Assembly: GCF_000172555.1 (NCBI RefSeq)
Contig: NZ_ABOX02000035.1
Span: 1-64,000 of the forward strand
Direction: 5' to 3'
From: Pedosphaera parvula Ellin514
GTDB taxonomy: Bacteria > Verrucomicrobiota > Verrucomicrobiia > Limisphaerales > Pedosphaeraceae
DNA length: 64,000 nucleotides
Shown here: one piece after another, positions 35,152-44,574 of the stretch
Numbering within the stretch: position 1 is the first letter of the stretch
How the letters are laid out: every line of letters begins with the position of its first letter
Translations under genes and position numbers: made by a program
The notes under the pieces: model-generated
Seen by the model: only the letters and a program-made list of their open reading frames with translations
Told to the model about the DNA's origin: nothing
Databases searched by the model: none

Positions 35152-35856
35152 ATGAAGAATATCAACGATCAGGAAGCCCAACTCCGGGTTCGCGACCTGC
35201 TGCTCAACGCATTGACGGTTTCGTCGGGAGCTATCGATGCCGTCAGCTTTCTCGCCTTGGGCAAGGTTTTCACAGCGTTTATGACCGGTAATGTCGTGTT
35301 TCTCGGGCTACGGATCGCAGGCGGTAATATCGTGCCCGATGCCTTGGCCATCCTCATTCCGATAACGGCCTTCGCGATGGGTGTCTATCTTTCGATGCTG
35401 ATTGTCCGGCCCTCTGCCGGCTCTGGCATGTGGCCGCACCGAGTCACGATCGCCCTCGCAGTATCACTGATTCCACATGCAACTTTCCTCGCAGTCTGGT
35501 TTGCGAATCACGGCCTTCCCACGCCCCAGGCAACTGATTTCCTCCTCGGCATGTGGGGACTTGCGATGGGTATGCAAAGCGCGGCGGTTCGAACTCTCCA
35601 TGTGGAAGGCGTATTTACGACCGCGGCAACCGCCACCATCATTGTCCTCGTGAGCGACATCGCATACTGGCCCAGGACGGAGGCCGAGAGGCAGCGACTT
35701 GCAGGTATACTCGTCTCTCTTTTTATTGGCGCCACAGCCGGAGGGCTTCTCCTGGTTTATGCCCGCCTCTACGCCCCCATCCTGCCGTTCTTGGTCACTC
35801 TCGCCACTATTTCGGCTGCACGAATCCTATTCCGCGAGCCGCGTGTGGCTCACTGA
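35152..35856 (+). CDS. DUF1275 (YoaK-type) membrane protein
   Basis: 234 residues from the ATG at 35152, 4 bp after the malic enzyme stop. Six or so hydrophobic helices are seen. The opening LTVSSGAIDAVSFLALGKVFTAFMTGNVVFLG is the hallmark of DUF1275, and GMQSAAVRTLHVEGVFTTAATATI is the second conserved segment. Function in the family is not established; some members are suspected small-molecule permeases. Position at the end of a fumarase/malic-enzyme unit suggests export or uptake of an organic acid (inference). The stop is followed by about 130 bp before the cytochrome peroxidase. Confidence 0.88.
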   Translation: MKNINDQEAQLRVRDLLLNALTVSSGAIDAVSFLALGKVFTAFMTGNVVFLGLRIAGGNIVPDALAILIPITAFAMGVYLSMLIVRPSAGSGMWPHRVTIALAVSLIPHATFLAVWFANHGLPTPQATDFLLGMWGLAMGMQSAAVRTLHVEGVFTTAATATIIVLVSDIAYWPRTEAERQRLAGILVSLFIGATAGGLLLVYARLYAPILPFLVTLATISAARILFREPRVAH

Positions 35857-35987
35857 TTTCAGTTGCCCCCTCGAAAAAGATAAATCCCAAAAACTTGCAG
35901 GAAGAAATTTCAAGTGCTACTTTCTGCCAGCAGCAAGGACACACCACAAGCAAACGGGCCAGGACACCATGCTGGCGGCAAGCAATT

Positions 35988-37277
35988 ATGCAGAAGCGAA
36001 CGAAGGCTTTGGCATGGCTCTGTACGAAGGCGATTTTCCTGGCACTGTTTGTCATGCCTTCCTGTGGCCATGCCGCCTCAGACACCAACTCTCCGCCGCC
36101 TATTCCCAAACCCGGTCCGTTGGCTCAACCCAGGTCTCTGCAACAAGTCGGCCTGCCGCTCGATCAAACCCGCGCAACCATTCCACCAGACAATCCGCAG
36201 ACTCCGGAGAAGATTGCGCTCGGACAAAAACTGTTCTTCGATGGCCGATTATCGGCCGATGGAACCGTGGCCTGTGCCACTTGTCATGATCCCGCACGCG
36301 CTTTTACGGACGGCAGACCGGTTTCGATAGGTATTCATGGTCGGCCCGGCCAGCGCAACTCCCCCACCGTTCTGAACGCTCTCTACAACAAGACACAATT
36401 CTGGGATGGGCGGGTGAAAACGTTCGAGGAACAGGCGGAACTGCCCATTATCAATCCGGTCGAAATGGGGCAGACAAACATGGATGCGGCGGTCGCCAGT
36501 ATCCAGGCCATCAAGGAATATCGGGATGACTTTGAAAAGGTATTCGGACGTCCGCCCAATGGTCCAGACATCCAGCGCGCGATTGCCTCCTATGAACGAA
36601 CATTGTTTTCCTTCAACTCGCCTTTTGACCGCTTCATTGCCGGTGACGCAAACGCCATCGACGATTCAGCAAAGCGCGGATGGAAGCTGTTCAACACCCA
36701 GGCTCGATGCAACAAATGCCACGCGCTCAGTGACAACCAGCCAAACCTGATCAACTTCACGGATAACGACTTTCACAACATCGGCATTGGCATCATCAGG
36801 CACCATGTCGTCCCGCTCGCACGTCAGGCTGAAAAATTGGTTAACTCTGGAAATTCAGCTGCGATCGATCGCGCCGCCATTCTGACAGACTTTAGCGTGC
36901 TCGGCCGGTTTCTGGTCACCAAGAAGCAGCCCGATATCGCTTCGTTCAAAACGCAAAACCTCCGCAATCTGTTATTGACCGCACCTTATTTCCACGATGG
37001 GTCACAGGAAACTCTTTGGGACACGATGGATCATTACAACAAGGGCGATGGTGTGCAAAACCCGTTCCTCGACCAGGACATCCAGCCCCTCGCCTTGAGC
37101 GAGGATGATATCAATGATTTGGTGGCTTTTCTCGCCTCTCTGACCAGCGACGATTACAAGGAACCAGCGGCCAAAGAATTGGCCCGTCAACGCGCTATCG
37201 CAAAGACCAACCGTCCCCAACGCGATACCGCCCGGGCCTTTGGCCCGAAACCGGTCCAACCGCCGCCCGGCCCGTGA
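35988..37277 (+). CDS. Secreted di-haem cytochrome c peroxidase / MauG family protein
   Basis: 429 residues from ATG 35988; the longer frame upstream overlaps the DUF1275 gene and is rejected. The signal peptide contains IFLALFVMPSCGHAA, so cleavage after HAA or lipidation at Cys26 is possible. Two c-type haem sites are present: CATCH (Cys96-His100) and CNKCH (Cys241-His245). The family's GQKLFFDGRLSADGTVACATCH, GQRNSPTVLNALYNKTQFWDGR and NLLLTAPYFHDGS segments are all present. It either reduces peroxide with cytochrome-derived electrons or, MauG-like, modifies another protein. It ends 3 bp before the RND operon, so the two may be co-transcribed. Confidence 0.93.
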   Translation: MQKRTKALAWLCTKAIFLALFVMPSCGHAASDTNSPPPIPKPGPLAQPRSLQQVGLPLDQTRATIPPDNPQTPEKIALGQKLFFDGRLSADGTVACATCHDPARAFTDGRPVSIGIHGRPGQRNSPTVLNALYNKTQFWDGRVKTFEEQAELPIINPVEMGQTNMDAAVASIQAIKEYRDDFEKVFGRPPNGPDIQRAIASYERTLFSFNSPFDRFIAGDANAIDDSAKRGWKLFNTQARCNKCHALSDNQPNLINFTDNDFHNIGIGIIRHHVVPLARQAEKLVNSGNSAAIDRAAILTDFSVLGRFLVTKKQPDIASFKTQNLRNLLLTAPYFHDGSQETLWDTMDHYNKGDGVQNPFLDQDIQPLALSEDDINDLVAFLASLTSDDYKEPAAKELARQRAIAKTNRPQRDTARAFGPKPVQPPPGP

Positions 37278-37280
37278 ATC

Positions 37281-40200
37281 ATGTGGATTGTCCGCCTAGC
37301 TCTCCGGCGTCCATACACGTTCATCGTGATGGCGTTGCTGTTGTTTTTGCTCAGCCCATTTATATTGCTGCGCACTCCGACCGATATCTTTCCAGTGATC
37401 AACATCCCGGTGATAAGCATTATCTGGCAATTCACCGGGTTGAGCGCCGACCAGATTGAGGGGCGCATGGTTTACGTTCATGAGCGGGCTCTGACCACCA
37501 CGGTGGACGGTATTGAGCATATCGAGTCCACCTCCTATGATGGCGTGGGGGTCATCAAGGTTTTTTTTCATCAGGGCGCTTCCCCAGCGCAAGCCGCAGC
37601 ACAGGTCACCGCCGTTTCGCAAACCATCCTGAAGCAACTTCCGCCCGGCACAACTCCGCCGTTGATTCTCCAGTATAGCGCTTCGACCGTCCCGATTCTG
37701 CAGTACGCCATCAGCAGCCCGACTCTGTCCGAGCAGGAAATATATGACCTGGCGCTCAACCAGGTACGCGTCGGGCTTATCAACGTTCCGGGAGTCGGCA
37801 TTCCGCTTCCATTTGGGGGCAAGGTGAAGGTGGTTTCTGTTGATCTTGATCTGAAGGCACTGCAAGCGAACAATATCGCGCCTTCGGATGTTGTTACTGC
37901 GATCGGTCAGCAAAATGTGGTCTTTCCCAGCGGCACGGCGAAGATCGGTGCGACGGAATATGACGTTAGCTTGAACACCAGCCCCCGGTTGCTGAATCGG
38001 CTGAATGATCTGCCGATCAAATGGGTTCAGGGCACGGTGATTTACATCCGTGATGTAGCGCAGGTACGTGATGGTTATTTGCCCCAGCAGAACATGGTCC
38101 GGCTAAACGGTGTGCCCAGCGCGCTATTGAGCGTGTTTAAATCGGGCGGCGCATCAACGCTTGAAGTCGCGAGCGGAGTGAAGGCAGCCATGCCCCGCGT
38201 TCAAAAGACCGTCACCAGTGCTCTCGAAGTGAAGCAATTCGCCGACCAGTCGCTCTTTGTCAGTGCAGCCATTTCCGGTGTGGTGCGGGAAATGGTGATC
38301 GCGGCGGCCTTGACGGCCACGATGATCCTGCTGTTCATCGGCGCATGGCGCAGCACCCTTATCATTTGTATCTCGATTCCGCTTGCGATTCTGGCATCTC
38401 TGACCCTGCTGAGCGTGTTGGGCGAAACCATCAACCTGATGACACTCGGCGGCCTGGCGCTCGCGGTCGGAATTCTCGTGGATGATGCAACGGTGGAGAT
38501 CGAGAATGACCATCGCCATATGGCGAAGGGCAAGCCGCTGCAGCAGGCGATCCTGGACGGAGCGCAGGAAATCGCCCTCCCAGCCATGGTATCCACGCTG
38601 TGCATCTGCATCGTGTTCGTCCCGATGTTCCTTCTGACTGGTGTGGCGCGATTCCTCTTTGTTCCTCTGGCTGAGGCGGTTGTTTTCGCCATGCTGGCCA
38701 GTTATTTATTGTCGCGGACGCTCATTCCCACGCTGGTGATGTATTTCTATCGGCATCACCCCTATCACGAACACGACCCGAATGTCCCGCGTGATACCAA
38801 AACAATGGCTCCGTGGCTGCGACCATTTGTGGCAATCCAGGACCGCTTTGAACGCGGTTTTGGGCGTTTTCGCCAGGGGTATGGTGAACTGCTCCAGACG
38901 GTGTTGGCGCATCGAATGATCTTTGCGACACTATTTCTGGCCTTTTGCCTCGGCTCATGGTTGCTGGTTCCGCTGCTGGGGCAGGATTTCTTTCCGACGG
39001 TCGATGCCGGAATGTTCGCACTGCACGTTCGTGCTCCCACAGGCACACGCATTGAATCGACCGCCGTACTCGTCGACAAGGTTGAGGCAGCGATCCGGCG
39101 TGAGATTCCAGCCAAGGACTTTCAAGGTGTGCTCGACAACATTGGATTGCCCGTTTCGGGCATCAACATCAGTTACAACGCCAGCGGGATGATAGGGACA
39201 GAGGACGCGGATATCCTAGTGTCCTTAAACCCAGGCCATCGCCCCACCGCCGAATATGTGCGGCGCTTGCGCCTCGTGCTCAACCGCGAGTTTCCCGGGA
39301 ACATTTTTTATTTTCTGCCTGCGGATATCGTCACCCAGACGATCAACTTCGGCCTGCCCGCCCCTTTCGATATCCAAATCTTCGGTCACGATCAGACGGG
39401 CAATCGGCAGGTCGCCGCGCGACTCGCAGAAAAGATCTCGCACATTCCCGGGGCGGTGGATCTACGTGTACAGCAACCCGACAATGAACCATATTTGGAG
39501 TTTGCCATCGACCGAACCAAGGCGGCCGAGTTGGGTCTTACCGAGAGCTTTGTGGCAGGTGCGGTGTTGCTAAGTCTGACCGGCAGCAGCCAGGTCACGC
39601 CTACTTACTGGCTCGATCCTCGGACTGGGATTCAATATCTCGTAAACGTTATGGCGCCGCAGTACCGGATGGATTCACTGGATGCACTCAAATCCATGCC
39701 GGTGAATGCCAGTCAACCGGGCAGGGGCAACGTCCAATTGCTTGCCAATCTGGCTGCCTACTCGCGCACCAACTACCCGGCGATTTACTCCCACTACAAT
39801 ATTATGCCGGTCATCGATGTCTACGGCGGGGTAAGCGGCCGGGATCTGGGGGGGGTGCTGCATGACATCCAACCACTCATCAAACAGGCAGAAAAGGAAC
39901 TGCCTGCCGGCAGTACCATACAGGTGAGTGGCCAGGTGAACACCATGCGCTCCAGTTTCACCGGCTTGAGCATCGGACTGGTGGCGGCCGTGGCGCTCAT
40001 CTACCTGTTGCTCGTGGTAAATTTTCAAAGCTGGCTCGATCCTTTCATTATTCTTACCGCGTTGACGGGAGCACTGGCGGGCGTCATCTGGGGATTGCAC
40101 GTCACAAACACCACTCTGAGCGTCCCGGCCATGATGGGCGCCATTATGGGCCTCGGTGTGGCCACGGCGAACTCGGTGCTCGTGGTGACCTTTGCCCGAA

Positions 40201-40457
40201 ACAACTTGCAACAAGGGATGGATCCGTTGAAAGCGGCCTGGGAAGCCGGCTTTGACCGGTTGCGTCCGGTGCTCATGACGGCAATGGCGATGATCATCGG
40301 CATGATCCCCATGGCATTAGGCTTGGGTGATGGCGGCGAGCAGAATGCTCCCTTAGGTCGCTCGGTCATTGGCGGGTTGGTAATTGCCACCTTCACCACG
40401 CTGTTTTTCGTGCCAGTGGTATTCAGCCTATTATACCGCCGAACACGTCAAACATGA
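37281..40457 (+). CDS. RND-superfamily inner membrane efflux permease (AcrB-like)
   Basis: 1,058 residues, the usual length. Helix 1 (about 10-30) is followed by a large periplasmic loop, helices at about 335-500, a second loop and helices from about 880 on. The family features are clear: RTPTDIFPVINIPVISIIWQ, GGLALAVGILVDDATVEIEN with the proton-relay aspartates (near residue 397), and in the second half GLGVATANSVLVVTFA and RPVLMTAMAMIIGMIPMALG. It pumps drugs, solvents or other small molecules out of the periplasm using the proton gradient; the substrate cannot be read from sequence. The adaptor gene overlaps its stop by 4 bp (ATGA). Confidence 0.95.
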   Translation: MWIVRLALRRPYTFIVMALLLFLLSPFILLRTPTDIFPVINIPVISIIWQFTGLSADQIEGRMVYVHERALTTTVDGIEHIESTSYDGVGVIKVFFHQGASPAQAAAQVTAVSQTILKQLPPGTTPPLILQYSASTVPILQYAISSPTLSEQEIYDLALNQVRVGLINVPGVGIPLPFGGKVKVVSVDLDLKALQANNIAPSDVVTAIGQQNVVFPSGTAKIGATEYDVSLNTSPRLLNRLNDLPIKWVQGTVIYIRDVAQVRDGYLPQQNMVRLNGVPSALLSVFKSGGASTLEVASGVKAAMPRVQKTVTSALEVKQFADQSLFVSAAISGVVREMVIAAALTATMILLFIGAWRSTLIICISIPLAILASLTLLSVLGETINLMTLGGLALAVGILVDDATVEIENDHRHMAKGKPLQQAILDGAQEIALPAMVSTLCICIVFVPMFLLTGVARFLFVPLAEAVVFAMLASYLLSRTLIPTLVMYFYRHHPYHEHDPNVPRDTKTMAPWLRPFVAIQDRFERGFGRFRQGYGELLQTVLAHRMIFATLFLAFCLGSWLLVPLLGQDFFPTVDAGMFALHVRAPTGTRIESTAVLVDKVEAAIRREIPAKDFQGVLDNIGLPVSGINISYNASGMIGTEDADILVSLNPGHRPTAEYVRRLRLVLNREFPGNIFYFLPADIVTQTINFGLPAPFDIQIFGHDQTGNRQVAARLAEKISHIPGAVDLRVQQPDNEPYLEFAIDRTKAAELGLTESFVAGAVLLSLTGSSQVTPTYWLDPRTGIQYLVNVMAPQYRMDSLDALKSMPVNASQPGRGNVQLLANLAAYSRTNYPAIYSHYNIMPVIDVYGGVSGRDLGGVLHDIQPLIKQAEKELPAGSTIQVSGQVNTMRSSFTGLSIGLVAAVALIYLLLVVNFQSWLDPFIILTALTGALAGVIWGLHVTNTTLSVPAMMGAIMGLGVATANSVLVVTFARNNLQQGMDPLKAAWEAGFDRLRPVLMTAMAMIIGMIPMALGLGDGGEQNAPLGRSVIGGLVIATFTTLFFVPVVFSLLYRRTRQT

Positions 40458-41692
40458 ACTCACCCGAAGATAGCAAACGAAAAGCCGATGGAGGACAGCC
40501 CTCTCCGGAACAGCCGAATCAACCTCCTTCGGATGCGAAATCGTCTGCGAAGCCGGGTTTACATCTCGGCCTCATTGCCGGCGCGGTGGCGGTGTTACTC
40601 GTTATTGGATTTTTTGTTGGCATAATTCCCCATTGGCGCCAGGCCAAAGCAACCAAGTCCTACACCCAGGAGTTGGCAGTCACCACCGTTGCAGTCGTTT
40701 CGCCCGCGCCCGGTAAGTCAGCTGCCGGACTCATGCTGCCAGCCGAAGTCAGACCCTGGCTCGATGCCTCCATTTTCGCTCAAGTCAGCGGCTACCTAAA
40801 AACCTGGCTCGTGGATATCGGTGCGCAGGTCAAGGAAGGCCAGTTGCTGGCCATAATCAATACACCCGAAGTGGACCAACAGCTTGAACAGGCGCGCGCC
40901 CAGCTTGTCCTGGCCCAGGCGAACCTCAAACTGGCCAGGATAACGGATGAGCGATGGCAGGCCCTTGTCAAAAAGGCGGCAGTCTCAGAACAGGAAGCCG
41001 CGCAAACATCAGCCGCATGGGCTGTCGCGGCCGCCAATGTCGATGCCACTGCCGCCAATGTCCGCCGGTTGGAAGCCCTGAAATCCTTCCAGCGCGTGAT
41101 CGCGCCCTCGGACGGGACAATAACACTGCGCAATGTGGATATCGGCGATTTGATTGTTGCGGGTGCCGGCGGCAAGGAACTATTCCATCTGGCCCAAACC
41201 GGGAAGCTCCGTGTATACGTGCGCGTGCCCGAACCCAATGCCCCCGACGTCAGTCCAGGCCAATCAGCAGAGTTGGTGGTTTCCCAAGCGCCCGGGAAGG
41301 TTTTTCCAGCGAAGGTCATCACCACCTCGAGGGCAGTGTCGCCGGTTTCGCGCACGTTGCAAGTGGAACTCGAAGCAGACAATTCCGAAGGCTTGATCCT
41401 TCCAGGCAGTTATGGGCAGGTTCGTTTAACCGGTGCAAAACCAAGCCCAAGGTTGGTGCTCCCTTCGAACACCATATTGTTTCGTGCCCAAGGTTTGCAG
41501 GTGGGGGTTGTGGGAACCAACAACACTGTCGAGCTGCGCCAGGTGCAAATTGGACGCGACTTTGGCCAGACAGTCGAAATTGCCTCAGGCGTAACCCTCG
41601 AAGATCGCGTTATCATCAATCCTTCCGGTTCTCTGGTAAGCGGCACGGTCGTACGTGTAACGCAAGCGCCCCCCACCCCTGCTGCAAAATGA
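40454..41692 (+). CDS. RND efflux periplasmic adaptor (membrane fusion protein)
   Basis: 412 residues, starting in an ATGA overlap with the permease. A Pro/Gln/Lys-rich cytoplasmic start is followed by one helix (about 38-58). Then come the lipoyl half (PWLDASIFAQVSGYLKTWLVDIGAQVKEGQLLAIINTPEVDQQL), a coiled-coil hairpin (about 140-210), the second lipoyl half and beta-barrel domains ending in LPSNTILFRAQGLQVGVV. It bridges the inner-membrane pump to the outer-membrane channel. There is no lipobox; the helix anchors it. Confidence 0.94.
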   Translation: MNSPEDSKRKADGGQPSPEQPNQPPSDAKSSAKPGLHLGLIAGAVAVLLVIGFFVGIIPHWRQAKATKSYTQELAVTTVAVVSPAPGKSAAGLMLPAEVRPWLDASIFAQVSGYLKTWLVDIGAQVKEGQLLAIINTPEVDQQLEQARAQLVLAQANLKLARITDERWQALVKKAAVSEQEAAQTSAAWAVAAANVDATAANVRRLEALKSFQRVIAPSDGTITLRNVDIGDLIVAGAGGKELFHLAQTGKLRVYVRVPEPNAPDVSPGQSAELVVSQAPGKVFPAKVITTSRAVSPVSRTLQVELEADNSEGLILPGSYGQVRLTGAKPSPRLVLPSNTILFRAQGLQVGVVGTNNTVELRQVQIGRDFGQTVEIASGVTLEDRVIINPSGSLVSGTVVRVTQAPPTPAAK

Positions 41693-43197
41693 AATCCGCC
41701 TCCGTACACGTCGTGCGATGGTATTGTAACCAGCTCTTTGCCCTGATGGGAGCGACGCTGGTTCTTGGCGGTTGCATGGTTGGGCCGGATTATAAACGCC
41801 CGGAGGCAACGCGCATACCCGCCACTTACGCCGGTGCAACCAATCATGAGTGGAAGGTGGCTGAACCACGGGCCCACCTGCCCAAAGGCAATTGGTGGGA
41901 GATGTTTGGCGATCCAGAGTTGAACCGGCTGGAAGCCGAGGCGGCGTCGGCAAATCAACAACTCAAAGCCGCTTTCTCCCGACTCGAGGAGGCCCGTGCG
42001 ATTACCGATATCACCAGGTCCGGACTGTTTCCCAACGTTGCACTTTCAGGAGAATACACACGTCAGCGTACCTCACCCAACCAACCATCGGTGCTGAGCG
42101 GTAACGCCATTGGCAAGCCCAGTACGTTCAATGACTTCCTCGTTCCACTGAACCTGAATTACGAGGTTGACCTGTGGGGGCGAGTGCGCCGCAGTGTGGA
42201 ATCAGCCAGGGCTCAGGAATCCGCCACTGCCGACGATCTCGGAACCATCCAGCTGATCATCCAGGCCGAAGTGGCGGCAGACTATGTCTCGTTACGCTCG
42301 CTGGATACCGAATACGCCATTGTGCGATCCACCATCGGAGTGTTCCGCAAATCACTTGACCTGACACTCGACCGTCGCGCTGGAGGCATTGTCAGCGATC
42401 TGGACGTCGCGCAGGCGGAAACAGTGTATCGGACAGCCCGGGCCCAACTGCCCGCGATTGCCTTGCAGCGAGCACAATTCCAGCATGCCTTGGCCGTGCT
42501 GATCGGCAAACCCGCTTCCAGTTTCGCAATCCCGGAACGCGCACTCAGGGCAACACCGCCCGTTATTCCACCTGGTTTGCCTTCCGAACTGCTGGAGCGG
42601 CGCCCCGATATCGCCGCTACGGAGCGCCGCATGGCGGCCGCCAACGCCAGTATTGGTGTGGCCAAGGCGGCCTTTTTTCCAACCGTTCGTCTAAATGGAA
42701 TGGCGGGCCTTGAAAGTGTGAATGCCGGCACTGTGTTTAATTGGTCGAGTCGATTTTGGTCGGTTGGCCCCTCCCTGACGCTGCCAATCTTCGAAGGCGG
42801 AGCACTGCGTGCCAATCTGCGATTCACAAAGGCAACTTATGATGAAACCGTCGCCGATTATCGTCAAATCGTGCTCACCGCGTTTCGTGACGTGGAAGAC
42901 AACCTGTCTGCACAGACCCTCCTCGCGAGTGAATACGAGGAGCAAGCCGGCGCGCTGCAATCTGCCAACCGGCAACTGGAGATTGCCAATGATCGTTATC
43001 ATGGTGGTCTGGTTACCTATCTGGAAGTCGCCACCGCGCAGAACCTTGTCCTCGGCCTTGAGCGGACCGTCGTGCAACTCCGCGGCCAGCAACTTGTAAC
43101 CGCCGTGGCTCTGGTCCAGGCACTGGGCGGAGGATGGCAACCGATAATGGATGATGGGGCTTCGTCAAAAATATCCGCTCTCCCACCCACGAAGTAG
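41689..43197 (+). CDS. RND efflux outer membrane lipoprotein channel (NodT/OprM family)
   Basis: 502 residues from the ATG at 41689, again overlapping the previous stop by 4 bp. The lipobox LGGC gives a lipidated Cys after about 28 residues, followed by the family's MVGPDYKRP start. Two repeats of the outer-membrane efflux domain follow, with NWWEMFGDPELNRLEAEA, YEVDLWGRVRRSVESA, the LERRPDIAATERRMAAANASIGVAKAAFFP segment and YHGGLVTYLEVATAQNLVL. It completes a tripartite pump with the two preceding genes. No regulator gene lies next to the operon. Confidence 0.95.
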   Translation: MKSASVHVVRWYCNQLFALMGATLVLGGCMVGPDYKRPEATRIPATYAGATNHEWKVAEPRAHLPKGNWWEMFGDPELNRLEAEAASANQQLKAAFSRLEEARAITDITRSGLFPNVALSGEYTRQRTSPNQPSVLSGNAIGKPSTFNDFLVPLNLNYEVDLWGRVRRSVESARAQESATADDLGTIQLIIQAEVAADYVSLRSLDTEYAIVRSTIGVFRKSLDLTLDRRAGGIVSDLDVAQAETVYRTARAQLPAIALQRAQFQHALAVLIGKPASSFAIPERALRATPPVIPPGLPSELLERRPDIAATERRMAAANASIGVAKAAFFPTVRLNGMAGLESVNAGTVFNWSSRFWSVGPSLTLPIFEGGALRANLRFTKATYDETVADYRQIVLTAFRDVEDNLSAQTLLASEYEEQAGALQSANRQLEIANDRYHGGLVTYLEVATAQNLVLGLERTVVQLRGQQLVTAVALVQALGGGWQPIMDDGASSKISALPPTK

Positions 43198-43296
43198 GTG
43201 AATACCCCATATGTTCCCTTTCGCGCAGTGCGGTTAAAATGATAGAGCTTAAATTCGTTTTATATCTATTATCAGAAAGCAAGCCGTACCAAGCAC

Positions 43297-44574
43297 ATGC
43301 AAGCCGAACTGACCGACCAGATCCTGGATCTCCCTCCGGGTGCTCATCTGTGCCTTCTCTACGACAGAGATCCCCAGGAACAGATGCCTGCTCTCATTCC
43401 TTTCATCCAGGAAGGCCTGTCGAAAAATGAGCAGTTCGTTTATGTCGCCGACGATCACACTGTCGATGAATTGGCCGACGTACTCAGGCAGCACGGGATA
43501 GATCTGGAAACTGAATCCAACAAAGGTCGGCTGAAGCTATGGAGCAGGAACGAATGGCGCGAACCAGGTGAATTAAATACCGAACAGAAAATCCAACAGG
43601 TCCGCCGCATCGTCCAGCAAGCCGTCGACTCAGGTTTCAAAGGCATCCGCTTCGCCGTCGAAATGACCTGGACGCTGGGGCCCGACATCAACGTCAGGCA
43701 ATTGGAACATTGGGAAGCCGCCATCAATACCCTTTTCAACTCTTCCTTTCCCGGGCGCATCATCTGTCAATACAACCGCAGCCGGCTCGCCCAGGACGTC
43801 CTCATGGCCGCCTTGCACACTCATCCACAGGCGATTTTGGGTGGCGAAATTTGCTCCAACTTTTTTTGCCATGACGAACGGGTGCTTAAAGGTCACAGCC
43901 ATTTGAATGCTCCCAGTGAGGACATTAAGGACATTACCAGCGCCGCCGAGCGGGTGAACTGGATGATCTCGCGGCTCAAGCAAGGCCGCACGGCAGAAAG
44001 GCAAAATCAGGAACGACTTCGTGAAGAGTTGGAACGACGCAAAGAAAACAATTACACCAACCAGCAATTGGCAGCCATCGTCCAATCCTCGGATGATGCC
44101 ATCATCAGCCAGGATTCAAACAGCATCATCATCAGTTGGAATAGTGGTGCTGAAAGAATTTTTGGTTACACTGCCCGGGAAGCCATCGGGAAATCGATCA
44201 CCATGTTGATTCCTAGTGATCGGGAAAACGAGGAACCTGACATCCTGAAACGCATTTGCAATGGGGAGCGCATCGACCATTATCTGACGGTTCGCCGTCG
44301 GAAAGATGGCAGCCTTATTGACGTCTCTCTCTCGGTTTCTCCGCTGAAGGATGCCACGGGAAAAATAATCGGCGCTTCGAAGACTACCCGCGAAATTACC
44401 CGGCAAAAGCAGATTGAGGAAACCCTCCAGCAGCGCACGAAATCTCTGGAGATTCTGAATCGAATCGCTGAAAAATTAATCTCGGAACGCGATCTTGAGC
44501 CCTTAATCCTATCGGTGGTCGATGCCGGTCGTGAACTGAGTGGCGCTGAGTTTGGTTCCTTTTCTATAACGTGA
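43297..44574 (+). CDS. MEDS-PAS-GAF N-terminal half of a hybrid sensor histidine kinase (frameshifted)
   Basis: 425 residues. Residues about 10-175 match the MEDS sensory domain (LPPGAHLCLLYDRDPQEQM, FIQEGLSKNEQFVYVADD, RFAVEMTWTLG, ICQYNRSR). A coiled coil at about 225-260 leads to a PAS domain (about 260-375, AIVQSSDDAIISQD...WNSGAERIFGYTAREAIGK). A GAF domain starts at about 398, and the frame ends abruptly with AEFGSFSIT. The following frame resumes with the rest of that GAF domain. Adding one T to the TTTT run at 44560-44563 would give GSFFYNVKNEQGES and join both halves into about 940 residues. As given, the stop overlaps a GTG of the next frame (GTGA), so coupled translation of two halves is the alternative. 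Confidence 0.85.
   Translation: MQAELTDQILDLPPGAHLCLLYDRDPQEQMPALIPFIQEGLSKNEQFVYVADDHTVDELADVLRQHGIDLETESNKGRLKLWSRNEWREPGELNTEQKIQQVRRIVQQAVDSGFKGIRFAVEMTWTLGPDINVRQLEHWEAAINTLFNSSFPGRIICQYNRSRLAQDVLMAALHTHPQAILGGEICSNFFCHDERVLKGHSHLNAPSEDIKDITSAAERVNWMISRLKQGRTAERQNQERLREELERRKENNYTNQQLAAIVQSSDDAIISQDSNSIIISWNSGAERIFGYTAREAIGKSITMLIPSDRENEEPDILKRICNGERIDHYLTVRRRKDGSLIDVSLSVSPLKDATGKIIGASKTTREITRQKQIEETLQQRTKSLEILNRIAEKLISERDLEPLILSVVDAGRELSGAEFGSFSIT

Noticed and set aside
33417-35169. Similar first residues (MKNIN) of malic enzyme and the DUF1275 protein
   Set aside because: Only five residues; the rest of the two proteins is unrelated, so chance is sufficient.
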